Source: Roseomonas sp. | Lineage (GTDB): Bacteria > Pseudomonadota > Alphaproteobacteria > Acetobacterales > Acetobacteraceae | NCBI GenBank assembly: GCA_020249265.1 | Contig: JADCGA010000015.1 | Location: forward strand, 57,470-121,469 | Direction of reading: 5' to 3' | Length of the DNA: 64,000 bases | In this document: piece by piece, positions 35,504 to 44,549 of the stretch | Layout: every line of letters starts with the position of its first letter | Numbering within the stretch: the first letter of the stretch is position 1 | Translations under genes and position numbers: made by a program | Notes under the pieces: generated by a model | What the model was told of the DNA's origin: nothing | Database searches by the model: none | Seen by the model: only the letters and a program-made list of their open reading frames with translations

Positions 35504-36901
35504 ATGAGCGATCTTTGGCGCCTTACCGCAACCGATCTCGCGGCACGCATTCGGTCCAAGCAAGTCTCCGCCACTGAAGCCGCCAAGGATGCGCTGGCAC
35601 GGCTTGCCGCGGTGAACCCCAAGATCAATGCCGTGGTGGATCATCGGCCAGAGGAAACGCTCGCGGAGGCCACGCGCATTGATGCCATGATCGCGCGTGG
35701 CGAAGATGCCGGGCCGCTTGCTGGCGTGCCTATCACCATCAAGGTGAATGCGGATCAGCAGGGCTTCGCCACCACCAATGGGCTCAGGCTGCAAAAGGAT
35801 TTGATCGCGACGCAGGACAATCCCGTGGTCGCCAATCTGCGCAAGGCGGGCGCAGTGATTGTTGGGCGCACCAATACGCCGGCCTTTTCGCTCCGCTGGT
35901 TCACACGCAATTCTCTGCATGGGCATACGAAGAATCCGCGTGATCCCGGCATTACGCCTGGCGGTTCTTCGGGTGGTGCGGGTGCGGCTACCATGGCCGG
36001 TATTGGCGCCATTGGGCATGGCACGGATATTGGCGGTTCCATTCGCTACCCCGCCTATGCCTGCGGCATTCACGGGCTGCGCCCCACGCTTGGGCGCATT
36101 CCGGCCTGGAATGCTTCGGGTACGGAACGTCATATTGGCGGGCAGGTCATGGCGGTAAGTGGCCCGCTGGCGCGTAGTATCGCCGATGTGAAGCTTGCTT
36201 TCGGTGCCATGTGCGCGCGTGACATTCGTGACCCCTGGTGGGTGGATGCCGCCATGGAAGGCCCACCTGCGCCAAAGCGCGCGGCCCTTTGCCTTTCGCC
36301 AGATGGCATGAAGGTTCAGCCCGAAGTCCAGGCCGCGCTCCGCGATGCTGCGAAGCGCCTGGAAGCCGCCGGTTGGACGATTGAGGAGGCGGATACACCA
36401 CCCTTGCGCGAACCAGCGCAATTGCAGGCGATGTTGTGGCTCGCAGAAAGCCGGCGTGGGCTGAATAGCGCCTTGCATCAGGAAGGTGACCCGGATGCCA
36501 GCTTCATCTTCGCGCAGATGGAAGAACTCTGCCCCAATCCCGATCTGAACAGCTTCATGGATGCGCTGCAAAAGCGTTCCTATTTCCTGCGGCTCTGGAT
36601 GGAGTTTTTTGAACGCTTCCCGGTGGCGATCACGCCAGTTTCCGGCGAATTGCCCTTCCGTGATCAGGAAGATGTCGAAAGCCCCGCTGCCTTCCGCCGC
36701 ATCATGGAAGCGCAGCTCACGCAAGTGGGCCTGCCGCTGATGGGGCTGCCTGGCCTTACGGTCACCACCGGCACGGTTGGGCGCGTGCCGGTTGGTGTGC
36801 AGCTACTCGCTGGCCGTTACCGCGAGGATTTGCTGCTGCAAGCGGGCGCCACCATTGAAGCCGCCGGTGCGCCTATTACGCCAATTGATCCGGTCGGGTA
36901 A
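35504..36901 (+). CDS. Amidase-signature family hydrolase
   Basis: A 465-residue amidase with catalytic Lys80 (VPITIKVN), cis-Ser in TPGGSSGGAGA (about 152-162) and nucleophile Ser179 in TDIGGSIRYPA. It is the last gene of the acyl-CoA operon, 30 bases after the dehydrogenase. It could release the carboxylic acid that the CoA ligase activates, which would make the pathway an amide-to-acyl-CoA route; that is an inference from position. It is distinct from the amidase at 15395 and has no small partner gene. Confidence 0.88.
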   Translation: MSDLWRLTATDLAARIRSKQVSATEAAKDALARLAAVNPKINAVVDHRPEETLAEATRIDAMIARGEDAGPLAGVPITIKVNADQQGFATTNGLRLQKDLIATQDNPVVANLRKAGAVIVGRTNTPAFSLRWFTRNSLHGHTKNPRDPGITPGGSSGGAGAATMAGIGAIGHGTDIGGSIRYPAYACGIHGLRPTLGRIPAWNASGTERHIGGQVMAVSGPLARSIADVKLAFGAMCARDIRDPWWVDAAMEGPPAPKRAALCLSPDGMKVQPEVQAALRDAAKRLEAAGWTIEEADTPPLREPAQLQAMLWLAESRRGLNSALHQEGDPDASFIFAQMEELCPNPDLNSFMDALQKRSYFLRLWMEFFERFPVAITPVSGELPFRDQEDVESPAAFRRIMEAQLTQVGLPLMGLPGLTVTTGTVGRVPVGVQLLAGRYREDLLLQAGATIEAAGAPITPIDPVG

Positions 36902-36922
36902 TAACACCCGACCGGCATCACT

Positions 36923-37783
36923 TCAGGAAACGATGAAAGCCTTGGCCTTGGAATCGTAATCGCCATAGCCAAGCGTATCCCGCAATTCCGCCGAAGGCAG
37001 CGCGCTCGCTGCTTCCGAAAGCCCGGCTTGCAACGCGGCAAGGCCCGCCTTCATCCCCGCCGCGGCGGGGGAGAGCATGCCAGTCGGATAGGTGCCGATC
37101 TTGAAGCCAAGCACCTTGGCTTCATCACGCGTTGGTGTGGCGCGCGCCCCGCCGGGGGAAAGCACCGCGAAGGAAGGTCGTCCCTTCGCAGCCGCCACCG
37201 CGCGATAGATTTCCGTATCATCGGCAGGGCTATCCAGGAAAAGAATATCCGCACCTTCTTCAACAAAAATTTCAATCCGCGCCACGGCCTCATCAATGCC
37301 AGCCGTCGGGCGGCAATCGGTGCGTGCCAAAATCAGGATGCCGGATTCCTTCGCGGCCTGCACGGCGGCACGGATTTTCATGCGCGCTTCTTCACGTGGC
37401 AGGCAGGGCTTTCCGGCAGCCGTCAGGGCGCGCGGTGTGATCTTGTCTTCAATCAAGATCGCGGCGGCACCGGCGCGGCCATAAGCGCGTACCGTGCGCT
37501 GCACATTCATCGCATTGCCATAGCCATGATCGCCATCGGCCAGCACCAGCGTATCGGGCGCCGCACCACGCACCATGTTGAAACTGTCAAACATCTCGGC
37601 GAAGGAAATCAGGTCCAGATCCGGTCCGCCCAAGCGGCTGGCGGCGACACATGAACCGGATAGAAAGGCTGTCGGAAACCCTGCCCCGGCGGCGAGCTTG
37701 GCGCTCAGCCCATCCCATACGGCAGGCATGACAACGAAATCAGGTTTCGCGAGCAGGGCGCGCATTCTCTCAGGCGGGGTCAT
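36923..37783 (-). CDS. Isocitrate lyase/PEP mutase family protein
   Basis: A 286-residue alpha/beta-barrel lyase. Family features are VVMPAVWDGLSAKLAAGAGF, the metal/substrate segment LADGDHGYGNAMNVQRTV, LIEDK and ILARTDCRP. It lacks the KKCGH motif of isocitrate lyase, so it is more like oxaloacetate decarboxylase, carboxyphosphonoenolpyruvate mutase or 2-methylisocitrate lyase-related enzymes. ATG 37783 has GAGGAAA before it; the frame upstream to 37954 only reads through repeat copy C. It converges with the acyl-CoA operon. Confidence 0.85.
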   Translation of the reverse strand: MTPPERMRALLAKPDFVVMPAVWDGLSAKLAAGAGFPTAFLSGSCVAASRLGGPDLDLISFAEMFDSFNMVRGAAPDTLVLADGDHGYGNAMNVQRTVRAYGRAGAAAILIEDKITPRALTAAGKPCLPREEARMKIRAAVQAAKESGILILARTDCRPTAGIDEAVARIEIFVEEGADILFLDSPADDTEIYRAVAAAKGRPSFAVLSPGGARATPTRDEAKVLGFKIGTYPTGMLSPAAAGMKAGLAALQAGLSEAASALPSAELRDTLGYGDYDSKAKAFIVS

Positions 37784-38326
37784 GATGTTTCCTCGATCAA
37801 GGTGAAGATGCGCCACGCTAGATCGGATTGCGCCCACCACCAAGGGCAGCGCCTTGCCGTAAGGCCTTGCATCGCGATCGGTGGTTGATGCATGGACCTT
37901 ACTGGGCAGATTCACGCTGCTGCCCTCAACCGACAGCAGCGACCGGACCACCAATGGCTGCCTGCCGCGCGATCAGGTGTCGGCGGTATGGCGGCGCGAT
38001 GGCAATGGCACGCTGATCCTGACTTAGGTGACGAATCAGGTGCTGTGCGCGATTGGCATTGACCCGAATGAGGGGCGTGCGGCGCCCGAGACAGCGCCAA
38101 CCGGCAGGGGGGGGCGAAACATCGCAGGCTTAGGCAGCCTTCAGCCCAAGCCGCCCTGGCCGCATTCCAAGCCGCGCGCCACCGCGCTACTCAATCATGG
38201 CCTGATGCGCGGCAAAAGGCTCTGTCCCGGGCGGAAAATGCTTGCTTCTGGGCTCGCGTCAGGTGAGCCTCTCGTCAAGCGGCAGTCCATTCGCGGATTG
38301 TCGCAGGAAAGAGGGAGAGACAAGTT
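37784..38326. other. 543-base intergenic region with repeat copy C and a possible gene remnant
   Basis: Between two divergent genes lie repeat copy C (37902-37951) and a frame that may be decayed coding DNA. The frame reads LPRDQVSAVWRRDGNGTLIL then T, a TAG stop, and continues in frame as VTNQVLCAIGIDPNEGRAAP. The composition looks protein-like across the stop, but I do not recognise a family. No complete gene is supported. The two promoters must also be here. Confidence 0.35.
37902..37951 (+). repeat. Dispersed intergenic repeat, copy C (partial)
   Basis: About 50 bases match the last part of repeat copy A (23118-23167) with a handful of differences. The core GATTCACGCTGCTGCCCT and the CCGACAGCAGCGA segment are retained, ending in GGACCAC at the same point. 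The first 70 bases of the full repeat are missing here. Confidence 0.75.
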
Positions 38327-39499
38327 ATGAATAGGATGCGCTTCGGCATCTTCCTTGCGCCATTCCACAAGCCGGGGCTCAACCCGACCTTGGCGTTGGA
38401 ACAGGATCTGGAATTGGTGCAGTGGCTTGATCGCTGTGATTATGATGAGGTTTGGTTCGGCGAGCACCATTCGGCGGGCTCCGAAATTTCTGCAGACCCG
38501 ATGCTGATGATCGCGACCGCGTCTCAGCGCACACGGCATATCAAACTCGGCACGGGGGTCGTTTCTGTCAGCTACCATAATCCGCTTTGGGTGGCAGAAC
38601 GCATCGTGCAGCTTGATCACCTGACGCGTGGGCGGGTGATGCTGGGCGTCGGCCCCGGATCCCTACCCACGGATGCGGCGATGGTGGGCTTGACGCAGGA
38701 ACACACGCGCCGCCTTCTGGCTGAGGGGCTGGACATCATGACCCGCCTGATCAGATCCGATGATCCGGTGAATTTTCAGAACGATCGCTGGACATTGCAG
38801 GATGCGCGCCTGCATCTGCGGCCCTATTCCAACTTCGACATCGCAACCGCCGCCGTTGCCTCTCCCACCGGGGCAAAGCTGGCGGGCCGATACGGTACAG
38901 GAATGATCTCCATCGGCGCCACGACGGCGGCGGGATTCGATGCCTTGGCCCTGCACTGGGATGTGGTGGAGACTGAAGCAAGGCATCACGGCCATGTGGC
39001 AGACCGCAGCAAGTGGCGACTTGTCGGCCTGTGCCACATTGCTGATACGATGGAGCAAGCCAAACGGGATGTGGAATACGGGATTGAGCATTGGTTCCAC
39101 TATTTCCAGGAAATCGCCGCCTTCCCACAGATGTCCATGCCGGGCCAAAACGCAAAGGAGATGATTGACTTCATCAACGACAGCGGCTTTGGCGCCATCG
39201 GCACGCCCGAAATGTGCCGCGCCCAGATTGAACGTTTGTGGAAGCAATCAAATGGCGGCTTTGGTGCCTATCTGACGCTGGCCCATAATTGGGCGAATTT
39301 CGAGGCGACGAAGAAATCCTACGAGCTGATCGCGCGCGAAGTCTTCCCGCATTTCCAGGGTCAGCATCATTCGACGATGCAGGCTGCGATCCGTGCCCAG
39401 AAGATGCGCCCCGACCTGGCAGTTGTGCACGCAAAGGCCGTGGAGACGGCGCAGGCCATCTATGATTCAGAAAAGGCCGCCCGCGCCGCGGCTGAGTGA
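38327..39499 (+). CDS. LLM-class flavin-dependent monooxygenase
   Basis: A 390-residue luciferase-like monooxygenase. Features are FGIFLAPFHKPGLNPT, YDEVWFGEHHSAGSEISADP, TRHIKLGTGVVSVSYHNPLW and RGRVMLGVGPGSLPTDA. It resembles limonene- or alkanal-type monooxygenases that need reduced FMN from a separate reductase, none of which is adjacent. ATG 38327 follows GAGGGAGAG. The substrate is unknown. Confidence 0.88.
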   Translation: MNRMRFGIFLAPFHKPGLNPTLALEQDLELVQWLDRCDYDEVWFGEHHSAGSEISADPMLMIATASQRTRHIKLGTGVVSVSYHNPLWVAERIVQLDHLTRGRVMLGVGPGSLPTDAAMVGLTQEHTRRLLAEGLDIMTRLIRSDDPVNFQNDRWTLQDARLHLRPYSNFDIATAAVASPTGAKLAGRYGTGMISIGATTAAGFDALALHWDVVETEARHHGHVADRSKWRLVGLCHIADTMEQAKRDVEYGIEHWFHYFQEIAAFPQMSMPGQNAKEMIDFINDSGFGAIGTPEMCRAQIERLWKQSNGGFGAYLTLAHNWANFEATKKSYELIAREVFPHFQGQHHSTMQAAIRAQKMRPDLAVVHAKAVETAQAIYDSEKAARAAAE

Positions 39500-39578
39500 C
39501 AAGCGCAATACCGTCCACCCGCCCCGTCTTGGCACGACGGGGCGGCAATGGGGCGTTTTGAGTCAATTGGAATCACTT

Positions 39579-39698
39579 GTGGTCCGATCGCTGCTATCGG
39601 TTCAGGGCAGCAGCGTGAATCGGCCCTCCAGATATAGGGCTAGGGGTGCGCGGGGGCAGTTTTGGATCAGGAAAGATCCGCATGAATCGCGCCACTAG
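39579..39698 (-). repeat. 120-bp dispersed intergenic repeat, copy B
   Basis: The reverse complement matches copy A (23048-23167) without gaps at about 107 of 120 positions. It lies between convergent genes (monooxygenase and MFS transporter), whereas copy A lies between tandem genes and copy C between divergent genes. Position relative to genes is therefore not fixed. It begins with CTAG and ends with GGACCAC, as copy A does. Confidence 0.85.
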
Positions 39699-39741
39699 TA
39701 GCAGACGTTAGCCATGAGACACCTTCATCTGAAAATTCTGC

Positions 39742-40911
39742 TCACCCCCGCGCCAAATCCCGCCGGAACCAAATATACAACCCAAGCCCTACGCCCAATG
39801 CCGCCACGGCAAAGAAAACCGGCGCCGTTGCGCTGCCCGTGATATCGCGCAGCCACCCGGCAAAGGCGGGGCAGCCCGTGCAGCCCGCATAGAACCAAAC
39901 GAAATAAACACCCAAGCCCCGCGCGCGGCGTTCTGGCGCCACAGCCTCGGCTGCCAGTGCCGAGAAGACGGTGATGGGCAGCGCGTAGCAGAAGCCGTGC
40001 AGCAGGCCGAAAAGCGGCGCCCAGGCTACCTCCGCCACTGGCAAGGCAAGGGCGGCCAACATGGCAAGCAGGCTCGCGCTGATCGTCATGGGGCCTGCAA
40101 TACCTGCGCGGCGCGCAAGCCAGGCGCCTGCCGGCACGGCCAGGATATTGCTCCAGGAAATCAGCGAAACGGCGAAATTCGCCTCCGCCAGGCCAAGCCC
40201 GCGCGCCATCAGCATGGGCGGCGCGAAGCTCACCAGCACCATGTAGGCGCCGTTCACCAAGGCCCAGCAGGCGCCGGCCAGGCACATGCGGCGAAACTCA
40301 TCGCGCGTCAGGGCGCTGCCTGTGCTGGTGTTGATCGGCAGCGCGCGCGGTTCCGGCCCGCGCGCCAGCACAACCGCGGTGAAGGCAATGCCCGCGGCGA
40401 AGGCCGCGACCTGATAGGGAAATTGCCAGCCATGATCAGGCACAAAGCCGGGCAGGACGGCCTGCGTCGCGGCGATCCCCAAGGGCCAGCCCAGCACATA
40501 GACGGCCATGGCGGGGAAAAGGTCTCGGCCAATGAAACGGTCCTGCACCATTTTTGTCAGCAGCAAAATCACTAGCAGCGTGCCGAGGCCCATGAGCAAC
40601 CGCCCCGCCACCAGCAACGCGACCTCATCCGCACGCGTCGAAAAAAGCGCCCCCAGGATCAGCAGCAAAAGCCCAAGCAGCACGCCGCGCCTGTCGCCCA
40701 AACGTCGTGCCACCAGGCCCAAAGGATAGGCGAGGAATAGCCCCGGCAGCCAAAACAAGCCAACCAGCGTGCCAAACCCCGCCCAATCCAGCGCGAAGGC
40801 TTCGACCAGGGCGGGACCGGCGGCACCGGGCGCTTGGAACATCGCGCCCAGCGCAGCGCGCAGGATGAAGACCGCGATCAGAAAAGCAGCAGCGGTTTTC
40901 AAAAAACCCAT
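39742..40911 (-). CDS. MFS transporter
   Basis: A 389-residue protein with about twelve membrane segments. The loop 2-3 motif region reads GLVARRLGDRRGVLLG, followed by VAGRLLMGLGTLLVILLL. ATG 40911 opens on a hydrophobic segment (MGFLKTAAAFLIAVFILRAA). A longer frame to 41025 would add a charged stretch unlike the family. The first 13 bases overlap the DUF3293 gene end, so it is the third cistron of a methyltransferase-DUF3293-MFS operon. Confidence 0.85.
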   Translation of the reverse strand: MGFLKTAAAFLIAVFILRAALGAMFQAPGAAGPALVEAFALDWAGFGTLVGLFWLPGLFLAYPLGLVARRLGDRRGVLLGLLLLILGALFSTRADEVALLVAGRLLMGLGTLLVILLLTKMVQDRFIGRDLFPAMAVYVLGWPLGIAATQAVLPGFVPDHGWQFPYQVAAFAAGIAFTAVVLARGPEPRALPINTSTGSALTRDEFRRMCLAGACWALVNGAYMVLVSFAPPMLMARGLGLAEANFAVSLISWSNILAVPAGAWLARRAGIAGPMTISASLLAMLAALALPVAEVAWAPLFGLLHGFCYALPITVFSALAAEAVAPERRARGLGVYFVWFYAGCTGCPAFAGWLRDITGSATAPVFFAVAALGVGLGLYIWFRRDLARG

Positions 40912-41288
40912 ATTAGCCGAGCCCTGCCTCTGCGCCGCAGCGCCACCACCGCGTTCTGTCGAAACAACCTCGCCAGCCGCCTGCCTCGCGTCGCGCTGAT
41001 GCCGATGAAGCAATGCGCTTCCCACCAGCGCTTGGCGCCTCCCTGACCTTCCACGTAGTGCAAACCCCGCAAGCGTTGCCGCAAGGCCGCATGGCGCTGC
41101 GCATTCCAGCCTGCTGGCATGCGCCGGCTGAAGGGATTACCGGCGGCGATGAAAACACCCTCTGCCGCGCGCCAACTTCCTAGCAACGCATCCAAACCCG
41201 GTGCGCGTTGTCCTATGCGCGCCGCATGTGCCCCCGCGAAATAACAGGAAGCGCGATAGGCCCGCAAAAGCTGCTCTGCCCGCTTCAT
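40899..41288 (-). CDS. DUF3293-domain protein
   Basis: A 129-residue protein of the DUF3293 type, recognised from GVFIAAGNPFSRRMPAGWNA, RQRLRGLHYVEGQGGAKRWW and ISATRGRRLARLFRQNAVVA. The function of the family is not known. Its ATG overlaps the stop of the RlmI-like methyltransferase gene by 4 bases, and its 3' end overlaps the MFS gene start. Length agrees with the family. Confidence 0.75.
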   Translation of the reverse strand: MKRAEQLLRAYRASCYFAGAHAARIGQRAPGLDALLGSWRAAEGVFIAAGNPFSRRMPAGWNAQRHAALRQRLRGLHYVEGQGGAKRWWEAHCFIGISATRGRRLARLFRQNAVVALRRRGRARLIWVF

Positions 41289-42475
41289 CGCAACTGCATC
41301 AATATCCCTTTAAGGTAAGCGCTCTCCGGCAACATGGGATGCAGCGGATGATCCGGCCCCGCGCCGCCCATGTGCAGAATGCGCGCTTCCCGCCCAGCGC
41401 GCTGCACGCCCCAGGCGACGGCATCGACGAATTCACCAGGTGCGACATGATGGCTGCAGGAGGCGATGAAAAAGAAGCCCCCCTTTTCCACCAAAGTCGC
41501 GCCGAGCCGCGCGAGCTTGCCATAAGCGCGCAGTGCCGCCGGTTGATCCTTGCGCGCCTTGGCGAAGGCGGGCGGGTCCGTGATCACCACGCCAAAACGC
41601 TTGCCCGCGCCCACCATGCGTTCCAAGGCTTCCAAAGCCTCGGCCTTTTGCGTTTCCACACAATCGGCGACGCCATTGCGCTTCGCCGCTTCAAGGGCGA
41701 GTTCCAGCGCTGCCTCACTGCGGTCCAGCAGCGTAACATAGGAAGCCCCGGCGACGGCAGCGGAAATGCCAAAACCGCCCGTATGGCAGAAGGCGTCCAA
41801 AACCGTGGTACCCTTGGCCAACCGCGCCACGCGCGCGCGATGTTCGCGCTGATCAAAGAACCAGCCGGTTTTCTGCCCACCCAGCGGATCAACAGCGAAG
41901 GTCAGGCCGCTTTCCTCCACTGAGATCATGCCGGCTTCGCCATGCAGCAGCTTGGTTTCCTCGGGCAGGCCCTCCAGGGCGCGCACGGCGCTGTCATTGC
42001 GGGCAATCACCATGCGGGGCGCGATCAGCGCATGCAGCGCTTCCAGTATCAAGGGCGTCGCGGCTTCCATGCCCGCAGTATTGGCTTGGATGGTCACTGC
42101 ATCGCCGTAGCGATCAATTATCAAGCCCGGCAGCCCATCGGCTTCGGCATGGATCAGCCGGTAATGCGGGCGGTCGAAAAGCTTGTCGCGCAAGTTCAGC
42201 GCTTCCTGCAGGCGCTGCTTGAACCAGGCCAGATCGCAAGCGGCGTCTGGATTGCTGTCTAGCCGCCGCGCGCCAATCAGCGAATGCGGATTGAAATGCC
42301 AAACCCCATGCTTGACGCCATCATCGCCTTCCAGCCGCACAACACTACCCGGGGGCAACGCTTTGGCCGCCGGCGTCATGGCGATTTCATTGGAAAAAGC
42401 CCAAGGGTGGCCAGCCTTCAGGCGGCGGTCTCGGCCAGGGAGCAGGCGGATCAGGGGCGGCGGGGCAGTATTCAT
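41285..42475 (-). CDS. Class I SAM-dependent 23S rRNA methyltransferase, RlmI-like
   Basis: A 396-residue methyltransferase. An N-terminal PUA-like domain (LLPGRDRRLKAGHPWAFSNE) precedes the Rossmann domain with VLDAFCHTGGFGISAA (AdoMet site) and ITDPPAFAK (catalytic region). It matches the RlmI/RlmK family that forms 5-methylcytosine in 23S rRNA. ATG 42475 is chosen over 42496 because MNTAPPPLIRLLPG matches the usual start. It heads a three-gene operon. Confidence 0.9.
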   Translation of the reverse strand: MNTAPPPLIRLLPGRDRRLKAGHPWAFSNEIAMTPAAKALPPGSVVRLEGDDGVKHGVWHFNPHSLIGARRLDSNPDAACDLAWFKQRLQEALNLRDKLFDRPHYRLIHAEADGLPGLIIDRYGDAVTIQANTAGMEAATPLILEALHALIAPRMVIARNDSAVRALEGLPEETKLLHGEAGMISVEESGLTFAVDPLGGQKTGWFFDQREHRARVARLAKGTTVLDAFCHTGGFGISAAVAGASYVTLLDRSEAALELALEAAKRNGVADCVETQKAEALEALERMVGAGKRFGVVITDPPAFAKARKDQPAALRAYGKLARLGATLVEKGGFFFIASCSHHVAPGEFVDAVAWGVQRAGREARILHMGGAGPDHPLHPMLPESAYLKGILMQLR

Positions 42476-42692
42476 GTGTAGACCATGGCCCCACACCGCT
42501 CGTCCCGCAATGCGAAAGCCAAGACCTTCCTCCGCTCAGTGCCGCTTTTGCGCCGCCCCGCTTGCTGGCAGCGGTCAGGCTCGGTAGCGTGCGCTTGCTT
42601 GATGTTACGCCTGCTGTAGGCAGGAAGGCGCAAAGCCCTCAAAACAAGATATCGCTGCGCGCATCCCGCGCAGCCGCGGGAGGATTTGGTTC

Positions 42693-43664
42693 ATGGTCCA
42701 TCATATCGCACGCCGCCCCTTGCTGGCCGGCCTCGCCGGGCTTGGCCTGACGAGCCCGGCATTTGCGCAAAGCGGCGCCGCGCCGCGCCCCATCACCATC
42801 ATCGTCCCCTTCGCCCCTGGCGGCAGCACGGATATCGTGAGCCGCCTATTGGCGGAACGCATGACAAGCTTGCTCGGCCAGCCAGTGCAGGTCGAAAACC
42901 GCGCCGGCGCCAATACCATTATCGGCGCTGAATTCGTGGCCCGCGCGCGGCCAGATGGCCATACGCTGCTGATGGCCGCCGGCACCACGTTGACAATCAA
43001 TCCGGTGATTGTGCCCAATCTTCCCTACAAGCTTGAAGATTTCGCGCCGGTGATGCTGGCCACTACCTTTCCCTTCGGCATCATCACACAAATGCGTGGC
43101 GGCGCGGTGGATGTGCCGGCCTGGGTTGCGGCGGCGAAGGCGCGGCCGGGGCAGATGACCTATGGCACCAATGGGCCAACAACGCTGACGAATGTCGCGA
43201 TGCTGATGGTGATGGAACGGCTTGGCATCACCATGCAGGATGTTACCTATCGCGGCGATTCCGCGCAGCTTGCCGCCTTCATGGCGGGTGATCTTGATGT
43301 GCTTGTGGTGTCGGGTGGCACGGCGCAGCCCGTGCATCGTGATGGCCGCGGCAGATTAATCGCCTGGACCAGCGGGCGGCGCATCGAATCAACGCCGGAT
43401 GTGCCCTCCATCGCGGAATTCGCCCCTGGCCTTGATGTCTTGAGCTGGTTTGGTTTGCTCACCCCGGCGCGCACGCCAGTGGAAATGGTTCAACGCGTGA
43501 ATGCCGCCGCGAATGAGGCGCTGAAAGATCAGCGGATTCGTGAAAGACTGATCACTGAAGGCCAGTTCCTGGCCGGTGGTTCGCCCGAGGATTTTGCTGA
43601 TTTTCTGCGCCGTTCCGATACGCAATGGCGCCCGATTTTGAGCAAGCTGAACGTGCCGCGCTAA
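42693..43664 (+). CDS. Bug/TctC-family periplasmic solute-binding protein
   Basis: A 323-residue receptor with a Tat- or Sec-type signal (ARRPLLAGLAGLGL, cleavage near AFA). Typical blocks are RPITIIVPFAPGGSTDIVSR and VENRAGANTIIGAEFVARA. GGGAGGA lies about 8 bases upstream of the ATG. It is the third Bug receptor in the window and again has no membrane partners. Neighbours include an EamA transporter and a class II aldolase on the opposite strand. Confidence 0.9.
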   Translation: MVHHIARRPLLAGLAGLGLTSPAFAQSGAAPRPITIIVPFAPGGSTDIVSRLLAERMTSLLGQPVQVENRAGANTIIGAEFVARARPDGHTLLMAAGTTLTINPVIVPNLPYKLEDFAPVMLATTFPFGIITQMRGGAVDVPAWVAAAKARPGQMTYGTNGPTTLTNVAMLMVMERLGITMQDVTYRGDSAQLAAFMAGDLDVLVVSGGTAQPVHRDGRGRLIAWTSGRRIESTPDVPSIAEFAPGLDVLSWFGLLTPARTPVEMVQRVNAAANEALKDQRIRERLITEGQFLAGGSPEDFADFLRRSDTQWRPILSKLNVPR

Positions 43665-43673
43665 CTGAAGCGC

Positions 43674-44549
43674 TCAGCCGCGCACCGCCAGCACCACGCC
43701 CGACAATACCAAGGTCAGCGCGAGGATTTCGCGCAAGCCAAACGCCTCACCAAGGAACAGCGCGGCGCCTACAACGCCCACTACAGGCGTGATGACAGTG
43801 CCAAGCGATGCAAGTGACGCCGGCAGCATCTTCAGCGCCGCAAACCAGGAAAGATAGCAAAGCCCAAGCGCGAAAACGCCGCCATAGATCAGCAGCCCGA
43901 CACCCAGCGCGGAAACATGGCTGAAATCCAGCGGGTCAAAGATAATCGCCGCGATGAAAAGTGGTGCGACACCAATGCCAACCTGCCAGGCAACGGAACT
44001 TGATGGCGGCAGACCAAGCGGCATCCGTTTCGTTAGCACCGTCCCAAGTGCGAAAAGTATGGCTGAGCCCAAGCCCAAGGCAACCCCGGGCAGCTTTGCA
44101 ATCCCAAGATCAAGCCCCTTGCCCAGCACCAGATAAACCAGGCCCGACAGCGCCAGCACCAGCGCCAGGATGCGCGCCAGGCTTGGCTTTTCCCCCAAGA
44201 TCAACCAGGCGAAAACCGCAGCCCAGACCGGCATGGTGTAGCAAATGATGGTGGCCTCAGACGCCGAAAGCCAAAGCAGCGAAAAGCTCGCGAGCCCCAT
44301 CCAGGCCGTAACATTCAACAGCGAAATCAGCGTGAGCCTGCCCCAGATGGCGCGCGGCACGACAAGGCTTTGCCTTTGCGCCAGCACCACCCCCAGCAGC
44401 ACCATAAAGCCAAGCCCGCCGCCAATGGCGCGCGTGGTAAGCGGCGGCAATTCAGCCAGCAGCACCTTCATCGCCGGCCAATTCATGCCCCAGCCGACGG
44501 TTGTGATCACCAGCAGAAGCAAGCCGCGCTGGGTGGCGGCAGAATTCAA
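43674..44549 (-). CDS. EamA/DMT-family transporter
   Basis: A 291-residue membrane protein with about ten transmembrane segments in two EamA repeats. Recognisable parts are TVGWGMNWPAMKVLLAELPP, ARILALVLALSGLVYLVLGK and GTVITPVVGVVGAALFLGEA. Such proteins export amino acids or other metabolites. It overlaps the class II aldolase gene by 4 bases and is co-translated with it. It converges with the Bug receptor at 9 bases. Confidence 0.88.
   Translation of the reverse strand: MNSAATQRGLLLLVITTVGWGMNWPAMKVLLAELPPLTTRAIGGGLGFMVLLGVVLAQRQSLVVPRAIWGRLTLISLLNVTAWMGLASFSLLWLSASEATIICYTMPVWAAVFAWLILGEKPSLARILALVLALSGLVYLVLGKGLDLGIAKLPGVALGLGSAILFALGTVLTKRMPLGLPPSSSVAWQVGIGVAPLFIAAIIFDPLDFSHVSALGVGLLIYGGVFALGLCYLSWFAALKMLPASLASLGTVITPVVGVVGAALFLGEAFGLREILALTLVLSGVVLAVRG

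Noticed and set aside
34409..36724. Minus-strand open frame of 771 codons across the dehydrogenase and amidase genes
   Set aside because: Very long, but it covers two genes with intact catalytic motifs on the plus strand; its translation is His/Arg-rich with no recognisable domain, as expected of a GC-driven shadow.
36923..37954. N-terminal extension of the PEP-mutase-family protein to 37954
   Set aside because: The added 57 codons read through repeat copy C and have no homology; ATG 37783 with GAGGAAA upstream fits the family start.
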